Of a stretch of DNA of 64,000 nucleotides, positions 1-10,026 are shown piece by piece. This stretch comes from Diplonema papillatum. Its lineage: Eukaryota > Euglenozoa > Diplonemea > Diplonemida > Diplonemidae. The notes below the pieces were generated by a model. The model ran no database searches and was not told the origin of the DNA. It saw only the letters and a list, made by a program, of their open reading frames with translations. The stretch is taken from assembly GCA_030068145.1 (NCBI GenBank), contig JAPJBO010000510.1, positions 1-64,000 of the forward strand, read 5' to 3'. Position 1 is the stretch's first letter. The number at the start of each line of letters is the position of its first letter. A program made the translations under genes and the position numbers.

Positions 1-44
<44 letters not shown>
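1..44. repeat. (GA)n microsatellite
   Basis: The window opens in a run of GA dinucleotides that passes into a short G-rich run. It is a simple repeat, not a telomere motif. Confidence 0.95.
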
Positions 45-48
<4 letters not shown>

Positions 49-653
49 AGGGGGACGTTATTATTGGTGCTGGTTTTATGGGATGAGGCGAGGGTAGTTT
101 TTGTTTTTCTCTTTGCGGTGGTCTGGTAGTCCGTACTACCTCCTTTCTTTTTCACTCGTTCTCTTCTCTACTCACTACTGTACGTACTCTTACACTCCTT
201 TACACTCCTTTACTCTCTTTGGCTAGCCAAAAACAAAAAGACTTTTGCGACCGACACCACGAACACATTCGCAATGAATGTGGCCATGGGCCCCCCACGT
301 GCGTACATGTTGAGCAGGGGTTGCCATGTAGCCCGTATCGGCCTAAGTCATCATTGTTACTTTCATGGGATGTTCACCGGGGAAGGGTCCGACCTAACCG
401 TTAGTCACCCCTTCACCGGGGAAGGGTCCGACCTAACCGTTAGTCATCAGCAACGTCGGAAAAGGGGGAGGGAAGAAGATAAAAATCGGTGGGAGTGACA
501 AGCTCGTGAGTGGTTGCTTGTAGATCAGTACAACCTTAAACTACGCCTAGCACAAGGCTAGGCGGGCTTTAGCGGACCTCCAATACATTAAACATAAGTG
601 GGCAGGCCGTCCACAGATGCAGGACGAAAGGTAAGCTACGTCGGCGCAGCACC
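45..653. other. Gene-free 3' flank of the RT-USP ORF, built from repeat pieces
   Basis: No coding potential is seen. Positions 60-226 are a diverged copy of 16386-16546, sharing a GGTCTGGTAGTCCGT core and a CTCTTCTCTACTCACTACTG segment. Positions 245-318 are a diverged copy of 63350-63422, near the other end of the window. Positions 373-447 are a 39-bp unit repeated twice in tandem. Positions 545-566 form a perfect 8-bp hairpin (CGCCTAGC, 5-base loop, GCTAGGCG) downstream of the RT-USP stop. It could act in 3'-end formation, but that is a guess. Confidence 0.7.
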
Positions 654-3509
654 CTAGCCGTGTACCCTCTTCTTCACAACAACACCGAGCCAGATACCAT
701 CTTTACTGGATCGAGATTCCGGTCGTTCCTTAAGGCACATGTCACTGCACATGTCACTCCCCGAAGTTAATGTACGTGCAGCGAGCCTCGTGCGCACGAA
801 GGCTCCTGAGGTTTCGGAAGAGTTGACCACTTTTGGTGCGGTCGGTGAAGCAGCGCTTGCACCGTAGTTCCGCGGGGGCTGCGGGCCCACCAGGTAGCTG
901 TCCGAGCGCTGGCAGCGCGGTGTCGGGAGGCGCCGGCTGACAAGTCCCCGGTGTTGCACCGGCACAGGGCGGGGTAGGCGGCATCGGAAGCGTTCGATTA
1001 TCTCGTGCGATGCGCTGGGGACCCGTACGTACGCGGCGAGGTACACGTCAGTCCAGGGGACAGTGTCGACGCATACGACTTGTTCGTCATCGTAGAGCGT
1101 CCATTGCACCCCTTGCGAGACGTAGGTGACGAAATGCCCGTTAGTGGCATTCTGCCCCGAATGTACAACCACCGCAGAAAGACGTAATGTACCGCCCGGC
1201 AAGCGCAGGAGGAGCGGCAGAGAAAGATCATTCTGCAGTCTCGCCCCGCCGTTGGCGCAAATGCCGAACTGTAACAGCAGGCACTCGGAAGTCACTTGCG
1301 TGCTCATACTCTCCACAACGGAACCAGCGGCACCGCAGTCACATCTCCTCTCCGGATTAACCGTTCCGCGAACACAGAACGATTCCTCCAACGGTCTTCC
1401 ACGGGGGACCTGAACACATTGCACCGATTGCTGCCGGGTGGAGACAGAGCCACAAGTGACGCAGCGTGTTGTATTCGTCACTGTGTTCCCCAGGCACGCC
1501 TGAAACAGCCACCAGTCCGTACGTAGGGAGGTGTTCGTCCCATCCAGCAGTGCCATCAAAGCTTCGTGTGCGTCGTGCTGTCGAGCATCACAGAACTGAG
1601 GGAGCATGGCAAGGATCGTTTCGACGCCTAGCCTTCGGCTGTCCTGGCTAAGTCGGCTCCTCCCGGAGCGTGAGCTTATTAGCAGGACGAAGTATGCCAA
1701 GAACTCCCTCAGGAAACCCCGGAAATTGACGAGGTTTTGGGCAAGACTGTAATACATCTCCCTGATTGGTTCTACACGCAACAGCAGTTGCAGTACCGCA
1801 TTGAGGAAGCATGTATTGCCGATGTTCGGGAGGCCGGCAGGCTCGAGCGGCGACGGGTCGGACAGACGTGAGGTCTGCGGGATACTACAGTCAGATAGGA
1901 GAGCGGGAGAAGAAGAGTCCAGTGTGTCAGGCACAGTCCAGAGCACGTCGCAACGCCTTTTCGGCCCAGGCTGAACCATGTTATCGTCATTTCGCTTGCG
2001 TTTTCCTTTCCCAGCTCCGTCCTCAGGTACAAGGCAGTGATGTTGCTTCGAAGCCGCTGTGGGGGGCTGATCGGGCGTATGCCGCCCCGATCGTGCGCCT
2101 GATCGAGGGCGGGTCCGGTATCTCACAAAGTCTCTCTCAGCGAGCAGCTTTTCGATCGCTTGGTTGATGCACTCCAAGTCGGACAAGTGCAAGATGCGTT
2201 CCACCTCATGTACGAGCCACATGAAATGCGAACGGATCTTCTCGCAGTGACTACCAAACTTTGCCTCCGGGTAGGTGTCGAGAAGCCATTTGCGAAAACC
2301 GCTCTTCAAGACACTCTTGCGGTATCCCCGTCTCATGAGTTTCAGCACCGTGTTGTTCATTTCGGTTTTGAAGTCATGGAGGTTATTCGCGATCCTGCTG
2401 TTCCGTACAAGCGCCCCGATGAGGATACTCGACCCAAAGTTCGACGGGGCCGTCGAGAGTACGGATGTGTACGCCAGGGGCTGGTACCGGTACGCTTTTG
2501 CTTTGTCCAGGACCGACAGGCGCATGTACCTCCTCCCGGACGCTTCGGAGACTTCGTGCCGAATGCGAATACCGAGGAAGGTGGCGTCTCCCACTTCGGC
2601 GTTTGTCTGTTTGTACTTCATGTTGTACACAGACTCCGGTGGGGGTTTTGTGCCGAAACATAACAGATCGTCGATGAAACGGCGTGTCAGGCTTAGCAGT
2701 GCTGCACGTTGAGTGTCCCCATCTTCCAAGAGTTGCATCATGTGCTTTCGTTCCTTCGCATAGCAAAAGAGGTTTGCGATGTCCGGGGACGCGTTCGCAC
2801 CCATGGGAATGCCTAACGTCTGCCTCATGAGCACCCTGTTGACCAGAACATAGGTGTTCGCCAAGCAGAAGGATAGGAGGGTCCTGAGCTTCTGCGCTGA
2901 ATACGCTGTTTCATGCGACTTGACATCCACGTCCACTTTGAAAGCGAAACACCGCTTCTTGCGGGTCGGTCCGTGTTGGCTCTTCGGACGCACTAGCACG
3001 AGCTTTCCGACGTCCACGTTCAATCGTGCAGCCTCCGCCGCGAAGGCCTCATTGATCGTGTCCGCAACCGTACTCAACAGCTCTTCGAGCTCCAGCTGGT
3101 CGTACATGGTCGTGAAATCAAACGTACCAGCGTCCAGCTGCGCGAGTTCGTCGACGTGCGTCTTCAGGAAGAATGCCGTGTCATCGCTCGACTCCGTGAT
3201 CCAAAAGAACCGGTAACCCGTCGCGTTGAACCGAATGTCGTCCTCCCGTCGGAGGGTGCCCATGATCGTTTTCAGCAAGCCGGTCAGGTCCAGTTGCGCG
3301 TCCGTCGTCGACGAGGACGTGGTCTTCGGACGGGCATCCCGTTCGGCATCGTCGTTCTCAGCGTCGGTGTCGACACAGTTCTTCCGCGAAACCCCCGAGC
3401 GGGGGGAGAGGGAGATAGAGAAAGTGAGAGTCCTCTCTGGAAGGACAGTGAGCGGGGGGAGCCACGCCTTCGCAGTCTCAGGGCATGTCCACCTGGGTTT
3501 CGTGGTCAT
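654..3509 (-). CDS. Reverse transcriptase core fused to a ubiquitin-specific protease (951 aa)
   Basis: One uninterrupted ATG-started frame. Residues 129-141 hold RT motif A (FDFTTMYDQL). Residues 231-248 hold motif B (TLGIPMGANASPDIANLF). Residues 276-284 hold motif C (RRFIDDLLCF, with two Asp in the usual YxDD position). A D-like motif follows at 308-316 and an RRGY box at 393-396. The GIPMG and RRGY forms resemble RTs of the Penelope-like broad type rather than retroviral ones. The N-terminal fingers expected before motif A are not evident, so the RT is short or its start lies in another exon. Residues 559-830 form a peptidase C19 domain: Cys box GNTCFLNA (Cys567), a Cys-based metal site (CVTC...CDC, 683-725), and His box GHFVTYV (His792) with a following Asp-Asp. 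The linker is Lys/Arg-rich, with a likely nuclear signal near 501-520. An overlapping frame at 754-984 encodes a CxxC...HxxxxC finger. The protein probably belongs to a non-LTR-type retroelement; a host gene derived from one is the alternative. Confidence 0.8.
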   Translation of the reverse strand: MTTKPRWTCPETAKAWLPPLTVLPERTLTFSISLSPRSGVSRKNCVDTDAENDDAERDARPKTTSSSTTDAQLDLTGLLKTIMGTLRREDDIRFNATGYRFFWITESSDDTAFFLKTHVDELAQLDAGTFDFTTMYDQLELEELLSTVADTINEAFAAEAARLNVDVGKLVLVRPKSQHGPTRKKRCFAFKVDVDVKSHETAYSAQKLRTLLSFCLANTYVLVNRVLMRQTLGIPMGANASPDIANLFCYAKERKHMMQLLEDGDTQRAALLSLTRRFIDDLLCFGTKPPPESVYNMKYKQTNAEVGDATFLGIRIRHEVSEASGRRYMRLSVLDKAKAYRYQPLAYTSVLSTAPSNFGSSILIGALVRNSRIANNLHDFKTEMNNTVLKLMRRGYRKSVLKSGFRKWLLDTYPEAKFGSHCEKIRSHFMWLVHEVERILHLSDLECINQAIEKLLAERDFVRYRTRPRSGARSGRHTPDQPPTAASKQHHCLVPEDGAGKGKRKRNDDNMVQPGPKRRCDVLWTVPDTLDSSSPALLSDCSIPQTSRLSDPSPLEPAGLPNIGNTCFLNAVLQLLLRVEPIREMYYSLAQNLVNFRGFLREFLAYFVLLISSRSGRSRLSQDSRRLGVETILAMLPQFCDARQHDAHEALMALLDGTNTSLRTDWWLFQACLGNTVTNTTRCVTCGSVSTRQQSVQCVQVPRGRPLEESFCVRGTVNPERRCDCGAAGSVVESMSTQVTSECLLLQFGICANGGARLQNDLSLPLLLRLPGGTLRLSAVVVHSGQNATNGHFVTYVSQGVQWTLYDDEQVVCVDTVPWTDVYLAAYVRVPSASHEIIERFRCRLPRPVPVQHRGLVSRRLPTPRCQRSDSYLVGPQPPRNYGASAASPTAPKVVNSSETSGAFVRTRLAARTLTSGSDMCSDMCLKERPESRSSKDGIWLGVVVKKRVHG

Positions 3510-3883
3510 CGACTAACCTTTCCCGAGAGAGAGAGAGGTACCGTCTCACAGACACTCAGAAATTCGAGACGTTCACTTGACCTGCCCACCTGAGTCTACA
3601 CCTACGGCGCATCTACACCCGGCGCTTTTACTCAATGTATACCCTGCACTGGCGCCAGGTATAGACTTCGCTAAGTGGAACCCCGCCCTTGATCACACAC
3701 CTGTTCACCTGCTCCACCTGCCCCACTTGTACACCCACCACTTGCAGCCCCATTTTCCCGCAGACCGCACAAACATGAAAAGAGAGAACCCCGCGCAGCA
3801 GAGAGCGGAGACGAAGTGATGCAGAACGAAGAAGAGGCAGAACCCGAACTCACCAAAAGGTTGCAAGGGACGGCGGAAGTGAA
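3510..3883. other. Spacer between the RT-USP start and the 99-bp satellite
   Basis: About 370 bp with no supported gene. It has a short GA run (3524-3537) and C-rich, CACC-rich sequence. It lies 5' of the RT-USP ORF on the minus strand and would hold that gene's promoter or leader. No motif can be assigned. Confidence 0.5.
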
Positions 3884-5790
3884 AGGAGACGGACGCGACC
3901 CAGCGGCCTATGGACGAACAGGTTTACGACGTGAGTCGGGACTTATCCGGACGAGCCCACGCACTCAGAAATTGACTAACACAGGAGACGGACGCGACCC
4001 AGCGGTCTAAGGACGAAAAGGTTTACGACGGTGAGTCGGGACTTATCCGGACGAGCCCACGCACTCAGAAATTGACTAACACAGGAGACGGACGCGACCC
4101 AGCGGTCTAAGGACGAAAAGGTTACGACGGTGAGTCGGGACTTATCCGGACGAGCCCACGCACTCAGAAATAGACTAACACAGGAGACGGACGCGACCCA
4201 GCGGTCTAAGGACGAAAAGGTTACGACGGTGAGTCGGGACTTATCCGGACGAGCCCACGCACTCAGAAATAGACTAACACAGGAGACGGACGCGACCCAG
4301 CGGTCTAAGGACGAAAAGGTTACGACGGTGAGTCGGGACTTATCCGGACGAGCCCACGCACTCAGAAATTGACTAACACAGGAGACGGACGCGACCCAGC
4401 GGTCTAAGGACGAAAAGGTTACGACGGTGAGTCGGGACTTATCCGGACGAGCCCACGCACTCAGAAATAGACTAACACAGGAGACGGACGCGACCCAGCG
4501 GTCTAAGGACGAAAAGGTTACGACGGTGAGTCGGGACTTATCCGGACGAGCCCACGCACTCAGAAATAGACTAACACAGGAGACGGACGCGACCCAGCGG
4601 TCTAAGGACGAAAAGGTTACGACGGTGAGTCGGGACTTATCCGGACGAGCCCACGCACTCAGAAATTGACTAACACAGGAGACGGACGCGACCCAGCGGT
4701 CTAAGGACGAAAAGGTTACGACGGTGAGTCGGGACTTATCCGGACGAGCCCACGCACTCAGAAATAGACTAACACAGGAGACGGACGCGACCCAGCGGTC
4801 TAAGGACGAAAAGGTTACGACGGTGAGTCGGGACTTATCCGGACGAGCCCACGCACTCAGAAATAGACTAACACAGGAGACGGACGCGACCCAGCGGTCT
4901 AAGGACGAAAAGGTTACGACGGTGAGTCGGGACTTATCCGGACGAGCCCACGCACTCAGAAATAGACTAACACAGGAGACGGACGCGACCCAGCGGTCTA
5001 AGGACGAAAAGGTTACGACGGTGAGTCGGGACTTATCCGGACGAGCCCACGCACTCAGAAATTGACTAACACAGGAGACGGACGCGACCCAGCGGTCTAA
5101 GGACGAAAAGGTTACGACGGTGAGTCGGGACTTATCCGGACGAGCCCACGCACTCAGAAATAGACTAACACAGGAGACGGACGCGACCCAGCGGTCTAAG
5201 GACGAAAAGGTTACGACGGTGAGTCGGGACTTATCCGGACGAGCCCACGCACTCAGAAATTGACTAACACAGGAGACGGACGCGACCCAGCGGTCTAAGG
5301 ACGAAAAGGTTACGACGGTGAGTCGGGACTTATCCGGACGAGCCCACGCACTCAGAAATAGACTAACACAGGAGACGGACGCGACCCAGCGGTCTAAGGA
5401 CGAAAAGGTTACGACGGTGAGTCGGGACTTATCCGGACGAGCCCACGCACTCAGAAATTGACTAACACAGGAGACGGACGCGACCCAGCGGTCTAAGGAC
5501 GAAAAGGTTACGACGGTGAGTCGGGACTTATCCGGACGAGCCCACGCACTCAGAAATAGACTAACACAGGAGACGGACGCGACCCAGCGGTCTAAGGACG
5601 AAAAGGTTACGACGGTGAGTCGGGACTTATCCGGACGAGCCCACGCACTCAGAAATAGACTAACACAGGAGACGGACGCGACCCAGCGGTCTAAGGACGA
5701 AAAGGTTTACGACAGTGTGTCGGGACTAATGCGGACGAGCCCACGCACTCAAAAGTCGACTTACACGCACCGCTGTCCGGGTCGATGCCC
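3884..5790. repeat. 99-bp satellite, 19 tandem units
   Basis: Nineteen head-to-tail units of 99 bp. The inner units are almost identical, while the first two and the last are more diverged, as expected from unequal exchange. The main variant is one A/T site (AGAAATAGAC or AGAAATTGAC). In order the state reads T T A A T A A T A A A T A T A T A A, then a diverged unit. On the plus strand each unit has a GT-AG intron layout: GTGAGT, then GACTAAC 54 bases in, then ACAG, followed by a 45-base 'exon' that stays open through all units (ETDATQRSKDEKVTT). The A/T site lies in the intron-like part and toggles a stop in one frame. Transcription is not shown. Confidence 0.95.
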
Positions 5791-6889
5791 TTCGGCACGC
5801 CTTGCACGACCCAGATGGCCCAAGTCGACTGCTGTATGGTCAAAAGACTGAGGGTTCCAGGCATTATCAAGCGTTCCTTTTCATTGTAGACCGGTTCTTG
5901 TTGTTGTTATTGAGGAGCCGGCGGTTTCTTCCTTAACTCTTAAGGACGGAGGAGGAGGGAGGCTGTCCAGGGCACAGAAAGCCTTCTGGGGAATCGATGG
6001 GTCGAGCTCGACAGTTTTACGACCATAATGGGTTACCTGGTGCTCCTTGGAAAGGTTTCGTAGCACACCTCTGCACAGCAGCAAACATTGATCCTTTTTG
6101 ACGTCTTTTCTCTGAAAGCAGTGTCCGAACTCCAGCTCGGGTCCTGGCATTTTCGACACTAAAAATATGTGTTTCCGGTTATTTGACAGCCGAGGCGGCA
6201 ATTTGGTCGCGGAGGTTTCCCAAACAACCTTCGACGGTCAAACGAGAAAGAGAAAAAAAGACAGGCGTTCCGTTTCATTTGTGCGTGCCGGTATTACCCT
6301 GTTTTCTTGCTGTCTTTTTTTTTTTTTCTTTCATTCTTTCATGAAAAACACGCTGACGGCTACACATGTTTCGCCCCTTCACGACACTTCGTAGGGCAAC
6401 TCCGCAAGGTTTGTTAGGCTAAAAAATAAGCGAAATGAAAAATGCATACGACAGGGTTGCCGAAACTCGTCGTTCCGATGCGTGGATGCTAGCTTCGCTA
6501 GCGCGTCGTTCGTACCACCGATGCCGACCGTGCGCAACTCGCCCGTTGGGTGCACCCGTCAGACCGCAATTTGACCGCTGGAGAAAAAAAAAACCTAAAA
6601 CAGACGCTTGTTTTCTCTCCCGTCGGACCCGACGGAGGAGAAAAATACTGCCACCCCCCCCCCCCGTTACCCCCGGGGGGTTAAACAAATGATTGAAGCA
6701 TTTCCCTGACCTGCTTGAAGATCCGCGAGATGAAGAAACAGAACCGCTCCTGAGATGGCGGAGAAAGGAGATGTTCCTCAAAGGAAACGCTTCCTTTAAC
6801 CTGGCAAGCCCGAACAAAACACGTTTCCATGAAGTCGGCGGGAAGGAAAATGATCTTCCAGCCGCACACGGTGTATACACGACGCGGGG
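5791..6889. other. Gene-free stretch
   Basis: Only short open frames without ATG starts or recognisable domains occur here. At 6262-6300 there is a piece of dispersed family A (AGACAGGCG..., better preserved at 24671). Homopolymer runs occur at 6317-6333 (T) and 6652-6665 (C). Nothing else can be supported. Confidence 0.5.
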
Positions 6890-7078
6890 TTCACTAGTTA
6901 TTAACTAGCTCAATGACTAGTGAAATTTATAACTTGCTCGGATATAACTAGCAACTAGCACATAACTAGCAGTGCTAGTTATACAACTAGCTCGTGCTAG
7001 TTATATAACTAACGTGTGCTAGTTAGTTATCAAATATAACTAGTTATAAAATAACTAGTTATTTTCACAAGTTATGTA
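6890..7078. repeat. A/T-rich block of ACTAGTTAT inverted repeats
   Basis: About 190 bp densely packed with CTAGTTAT and its complement ATAACTAG in both orientations, at least ten copies. One is a perfect palindrome (TAACTAGTTA). The block sits about 100 bp downstream of the stop of the first cold-shock gene and differs sharply in composition from the GC-rich gene. It could fold into hairpins or bind a dimeric factor. Confidence 0.85.
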
Positions 7079-7109
7079 CCTTACTAGTGCGTCGTGTAAA
7101 CTAAATGAC

Positions 7110-7153
7110 GCCCCCACCCCCACCCCCCCCCCCCCCCCCCCCCACCACCCCCC
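7110..7153. repeat. Poly-C tract
   Basis: About 44 bases almost entirely C on the plus strand (G on the sense strand of the neighbouring gene), 20 bp beyond that gene's stop. A transcript reading through it would carry a long G run. Confidence 0.9.
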
Positions 7154-7172
7154 TTTTTGGAATGGGATCTTA

Positions 7173-7574
7173 TCACCGACGCACGCCCCGGCCCCTGCCT
7201 GCGGGCACGGGGGAGGCTTGGCCGCGGCCGCCCTTCCCGGAGACCCCACCGAGCCCCTTGCCAGCCCCTTTGCTGACGCCCTTCGCCACACCTTTGCCGG
7301 GGGAGCGGGCAGGGGTCGTGTTCCGCGGCGTGGCGGGCGACGAGCCGGGCTGGGCCCGCACGGCCCTGCCGCGGCCGGTGGGCGTCAGCGGCTCCGGTGC
7401 GACCGGGCGCATCGACACGGCGGCGGCGACGCCTTTGATGCGCTGCTGCTGCTGCTGCTGCTGCTGCGGGCTGGCCGAGGCGCGGGCGCCGCCGCCGCGG
7501 CCCTTGGGCACGGCGGTCTGGTACGGCGCCTGCCGGACGATCTTGCCCCCGAGCTTCGGCAGCGGGGACGGCGC

Positions 7575-7611
<37 letters not shown>

Positions 7612-8276
7612 GGCCGCTGCTGCGTCTGCACGCGGGCGGACGCGTTCCACTCGTTGTACCCGTTGTAGCACGCGTGGAACTGCTCGCGCGTGTACGACCG
7701 GCCGTCGGCCGCGTCGATCCGCTTTTCGGGCTGCTGCGGCGCCTGCTGCTGCTGCTGCGGCGACGGAGCAGACCCCCGGCCCCGTCCCCTGCCGGCCGGG
7801 GCCTGCGCCTTCGGCGCCGCCGCGTGCCACTCCTTCAGGCCGCCGTAGCACTCTTGGAAGTCCCGCTGCGTGTACGACCCGCCGTCAGCCGGGTCGACAC
7901 GCTTCTCCTCAGCTGAGCCCCTGCCTCTCCCCACGCCGGCGCCCGCCTTCCGCGGCGTCACGCTGCTGCCGGTCGAAAGCCTGCCGCCGGCCATCTTCGA
8001 CGACTTGAACTGCTCCCACAGCTTCTTCGACGCCTCCTGCTCCGCCGCGTCGTCGACGGCCGTGGCGTCCACGATGCCGGGCCCGGTGACGTTCACGCCC
8101 TTGACCCGTCCGTTGTGGCCCGTGACTTCGATCATGTCGAAGTACACGGTGCCGTTCAGCTTCAGCTTCTTCCTCGGCGGCAGCACGTCGCTGTGGATGT
8201 ACACGACTTCGCCGGTGACCGCCTCGGCGAATCCGTAGCCTCTAGCCCATCTCTTAACGGTTCCTCGGGTCGGCAT
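7173..8276 (-). CDS. Cold-shock-domain protein with two DPADG/EW modules, poly-Q and RG/GKG tail (367 aa)
   Basis: The start is the ATG at 8276, because MPTRGTVKRWARGYGFAEA aligns with the starts of the three sister genes; the frame opens further upstream but without conserved sequence. Residues 3-66 form a cold-shock/OB fold with RNP1-like GYGFAEA and RNP2-like VVYIHSD, the single-strand nucleic acid contact strands. A short KKLWEQFK segment (84-91) is shared with two sisters. Modules follow at 126-152 (RVDPADGGSYT...CYGGLKEW) and 186-212 (RIDAADGRSYT...CYNGYNEW). Three poly-Gln tracts (about 5, 11 and 8 Q, CAG/CTG runs at 7441-7470, 7580-7612 and 7746-7760) separate Arg-Gly and Gly-Lys-Gly stretches. 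Predicted role: RNA binding in ribonucleoprotein granules, by analogy with Y-box proteins. It is single-exon. The poly-Q runs are probably length-polymorphic. Confidence 0.88.
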
Positions 8277-8918
8277 GATTTGTGTCTTGAACGTAGACTG
8301 TCTTTCCTTTAGAAGAACGGGACCTATTTGGCGCATTTGGTCCAGCAGAACAACGGCGGCGCGTGGCAACCTGCGCGCCTGCAAGACAGCCGTGACGCGT
8401 TGCACTGATGCCGAGGAGACATAGCCAATGCTGGCGACACGGTTGGTAGGAAATCGACACAGTAGATGCCAGTCGAAACCCCGAGCAAAGTTGACGTCCG
8501 TTGACGAGACTTTGCTCAAAGAGTCGAAGTTGTAATCCGCTGACGGGACGCGACTGACGGCGGTTCGGGCCCGCTGAAGATGCTGACGCAGCTACTGTGT
8601 CGGAGAAGACTCCTGCAGAAGAACCACGCAAGCAATCACCTTCCCTATATTCACTTTCGACGAGGATTCCCTTTGACACTTAAAATTCAGAATCGGGGCA
8701 AGAGCACCACCGTCAGCTTCCGTGACTTGCTCGCCTTGAGTTGGAAACACTGTTGTGTAAGAGTACTCCGGCAGTCAACGTACTGCTGCGGTACGGAGTT
8801 TCCAAGGAGGTGCGTGGTTTTGTTTGGTTGACACCTTTGTGCTCCCCTCCCGCCCCTCCGATTTCAAGCTCCGCCCCTGGACTCGCAGTGAATAAAAGGG
8901 TGCCGAACGCAATGGGAA
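8277..8918. other. 5' flank of the first cold-shock gene
   Basis: No other gene is supported. The minus-strand frame of the cold-shock gene stays open to 8519, but that extension has no counterpart in the sister genes and is read as 5' UTR or promoter. The recurrent element found upstream of the genes at 10290 and 26018 is not recognisable here. Confidence 0.5.
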
Positions 8919-9190
8919 GACGCCTTTATGAGAAAAAGGTGCTAAAGGGAACAAAAGGGCTAACGGGAATCGAACGAAGAGAGGGCCACGGGCCGGTGTC
9001 GCAGCGAATGCCGCAAGAGACAGGAGAACTGGGAAGGTGCGCTACCAACGATGCGGAACCTCTACAAGAGGACGAAGGTCACAATCGCGAATGTCGAGAT
9101 ACTGCACTGTAGAAGAGACAGACTGCAAATGGCGAAGTACTGGACTGAGGACAGGAGGAAGCCAATGGCTACCAAGGCGAGCGCTCGTTC
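8919..9190. repeat. 272-bp sequence, inverted copy at 29969-30240
   Basis: By eye this stretch is identical, or nearly so, to the reverse complement of 29969-30240, with the same length and sharp ends (GACGCCTTTATGAG at one end, GAGCGCTCGTTC at the other). It contains TTCGATTCCCG on the minus strand, which looks like a tRNA T-arm, but no cloverleaf can be drawn. The two copies lie 21 kb apart in opposite orientation. Confidence 0.9.
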
Positions 9191-9735
9191 GACGGTGTAC
9201 CGTTGAATTGAAGCCTGCAAGAAATACTGGGTCAGCGAATACCGACGTGAGTACCGGACCAAGGACAGCAAGAAGCCAATGGCTACGAAGGTCAATGCTC
9301 GTTCGACTGCAGCGCCGAAGAGGAAGTCTGCAAGAAATGCCGAAAAGGTATGCCGTCGAACCAAGCTCGACCACTAGACTGCACTGCTTGTGCCGAAGAA
9401 GCCTCAACTAGAAGTGGATCGCTTGGGCATCACCCAATTTCTGGAACAGTGCACTCGGCAGACGAGTGTTGTTGCACGCTCATCACTGCCGTCAAGATGA
9501 ACAGGGCCAGCGAATACCGACTTGAGTACTGGACAAGGACAGCAAGAAGCCGAGTACTGGACCAAGGACAGCAAGAAGCCGAGTACTGGACCAAGGACAG
9601 CAAGAAGCCGAGTACTGGACCAAGGACAGCAAGAAGCCCCACACATCCGCTCCTTCCATTGGCTGCGGCGTCACGTCGCAGTAAACGACGAGGACCAAAA
9701 AGGCACGGGCGCACACCGCCTGCCATTGGGAAGAG
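9191..9735. repeat. Diverged tandem repeats ending in four 29-bp units
   Basis: The sequence CCAAGGACAGCAAGAAGCC recurs. One older unit lies at 9240-9310, related to the end of the 8919-9190 block. Then come four near-perfect 29-bp units at about 9524-9638. Because 29 is not a multiple of 3, every unit shifts frame and all three frames stay open. The resulting ORFs are repeat artefacts. Confidence 0.8.
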
Positions 9736-10026
9736 CTTGTCGGTTGGGAACGTGTCAGTTAGACTTTGGCGGACACTTGCCGGCATAGCGGAGAACCCCT
9801 CCCCCACCTTTTATATTTTTTTGACGGACATATATGACGGCATGGCAAGCCATGGCTTTGTCCTATAGGCTACTGTGGCCGACGCCCCTGGCCCCCCCCT
9901 TTTTATCCCGGTGGCGGACATATGGCGGCACGGCAAACCGTAAGAAATAAGGCCCGAGACCCCCCCCTTCCCTCCCCATGCCGGACATTGTCCGCCAAAG
10001 TCTAACTGACACGTCCCCGTTGCAAG
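9736..10026. mobile_element. MITE-like element with about 48-bp terminal inverted repeats
   Basis: The left end (CTTGTCGGTTGGGAACGTGT...) and right end (reverse complement CTTGCAACGGGGACGTGT...) pair over about 48 bp with a few mismatches, enclosing about 195 bp with further internal inverted repeats (GGCGGACATAT...). There is no coding capacity. A target duplication is not clear. It lies 3' of the second cold-shock gene. Class: non-autonomous DNA transposon, superfamily unknown. Confidence 0.75.

Noticed and set aside
1-44. Telomere or subtelomere at the left edge
   Set aside because: It is a GA microsatellite; no TTAGGG-type repeat occurs in the window.
4130-5851. Series of 80-113-codon ORFs repeating one 33-residue unit
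   Set aside because: They are frames of the 99-bp satellite (period divisible by 3), have no ATG start, and are broken by the A/T variant. They are kept only as the exon/intron hypothesis.
8919-9190. tRNA gene suggested by TTCGATTCCCG
   Set aside because: No acceptor or anticodon stems can be paired around it.
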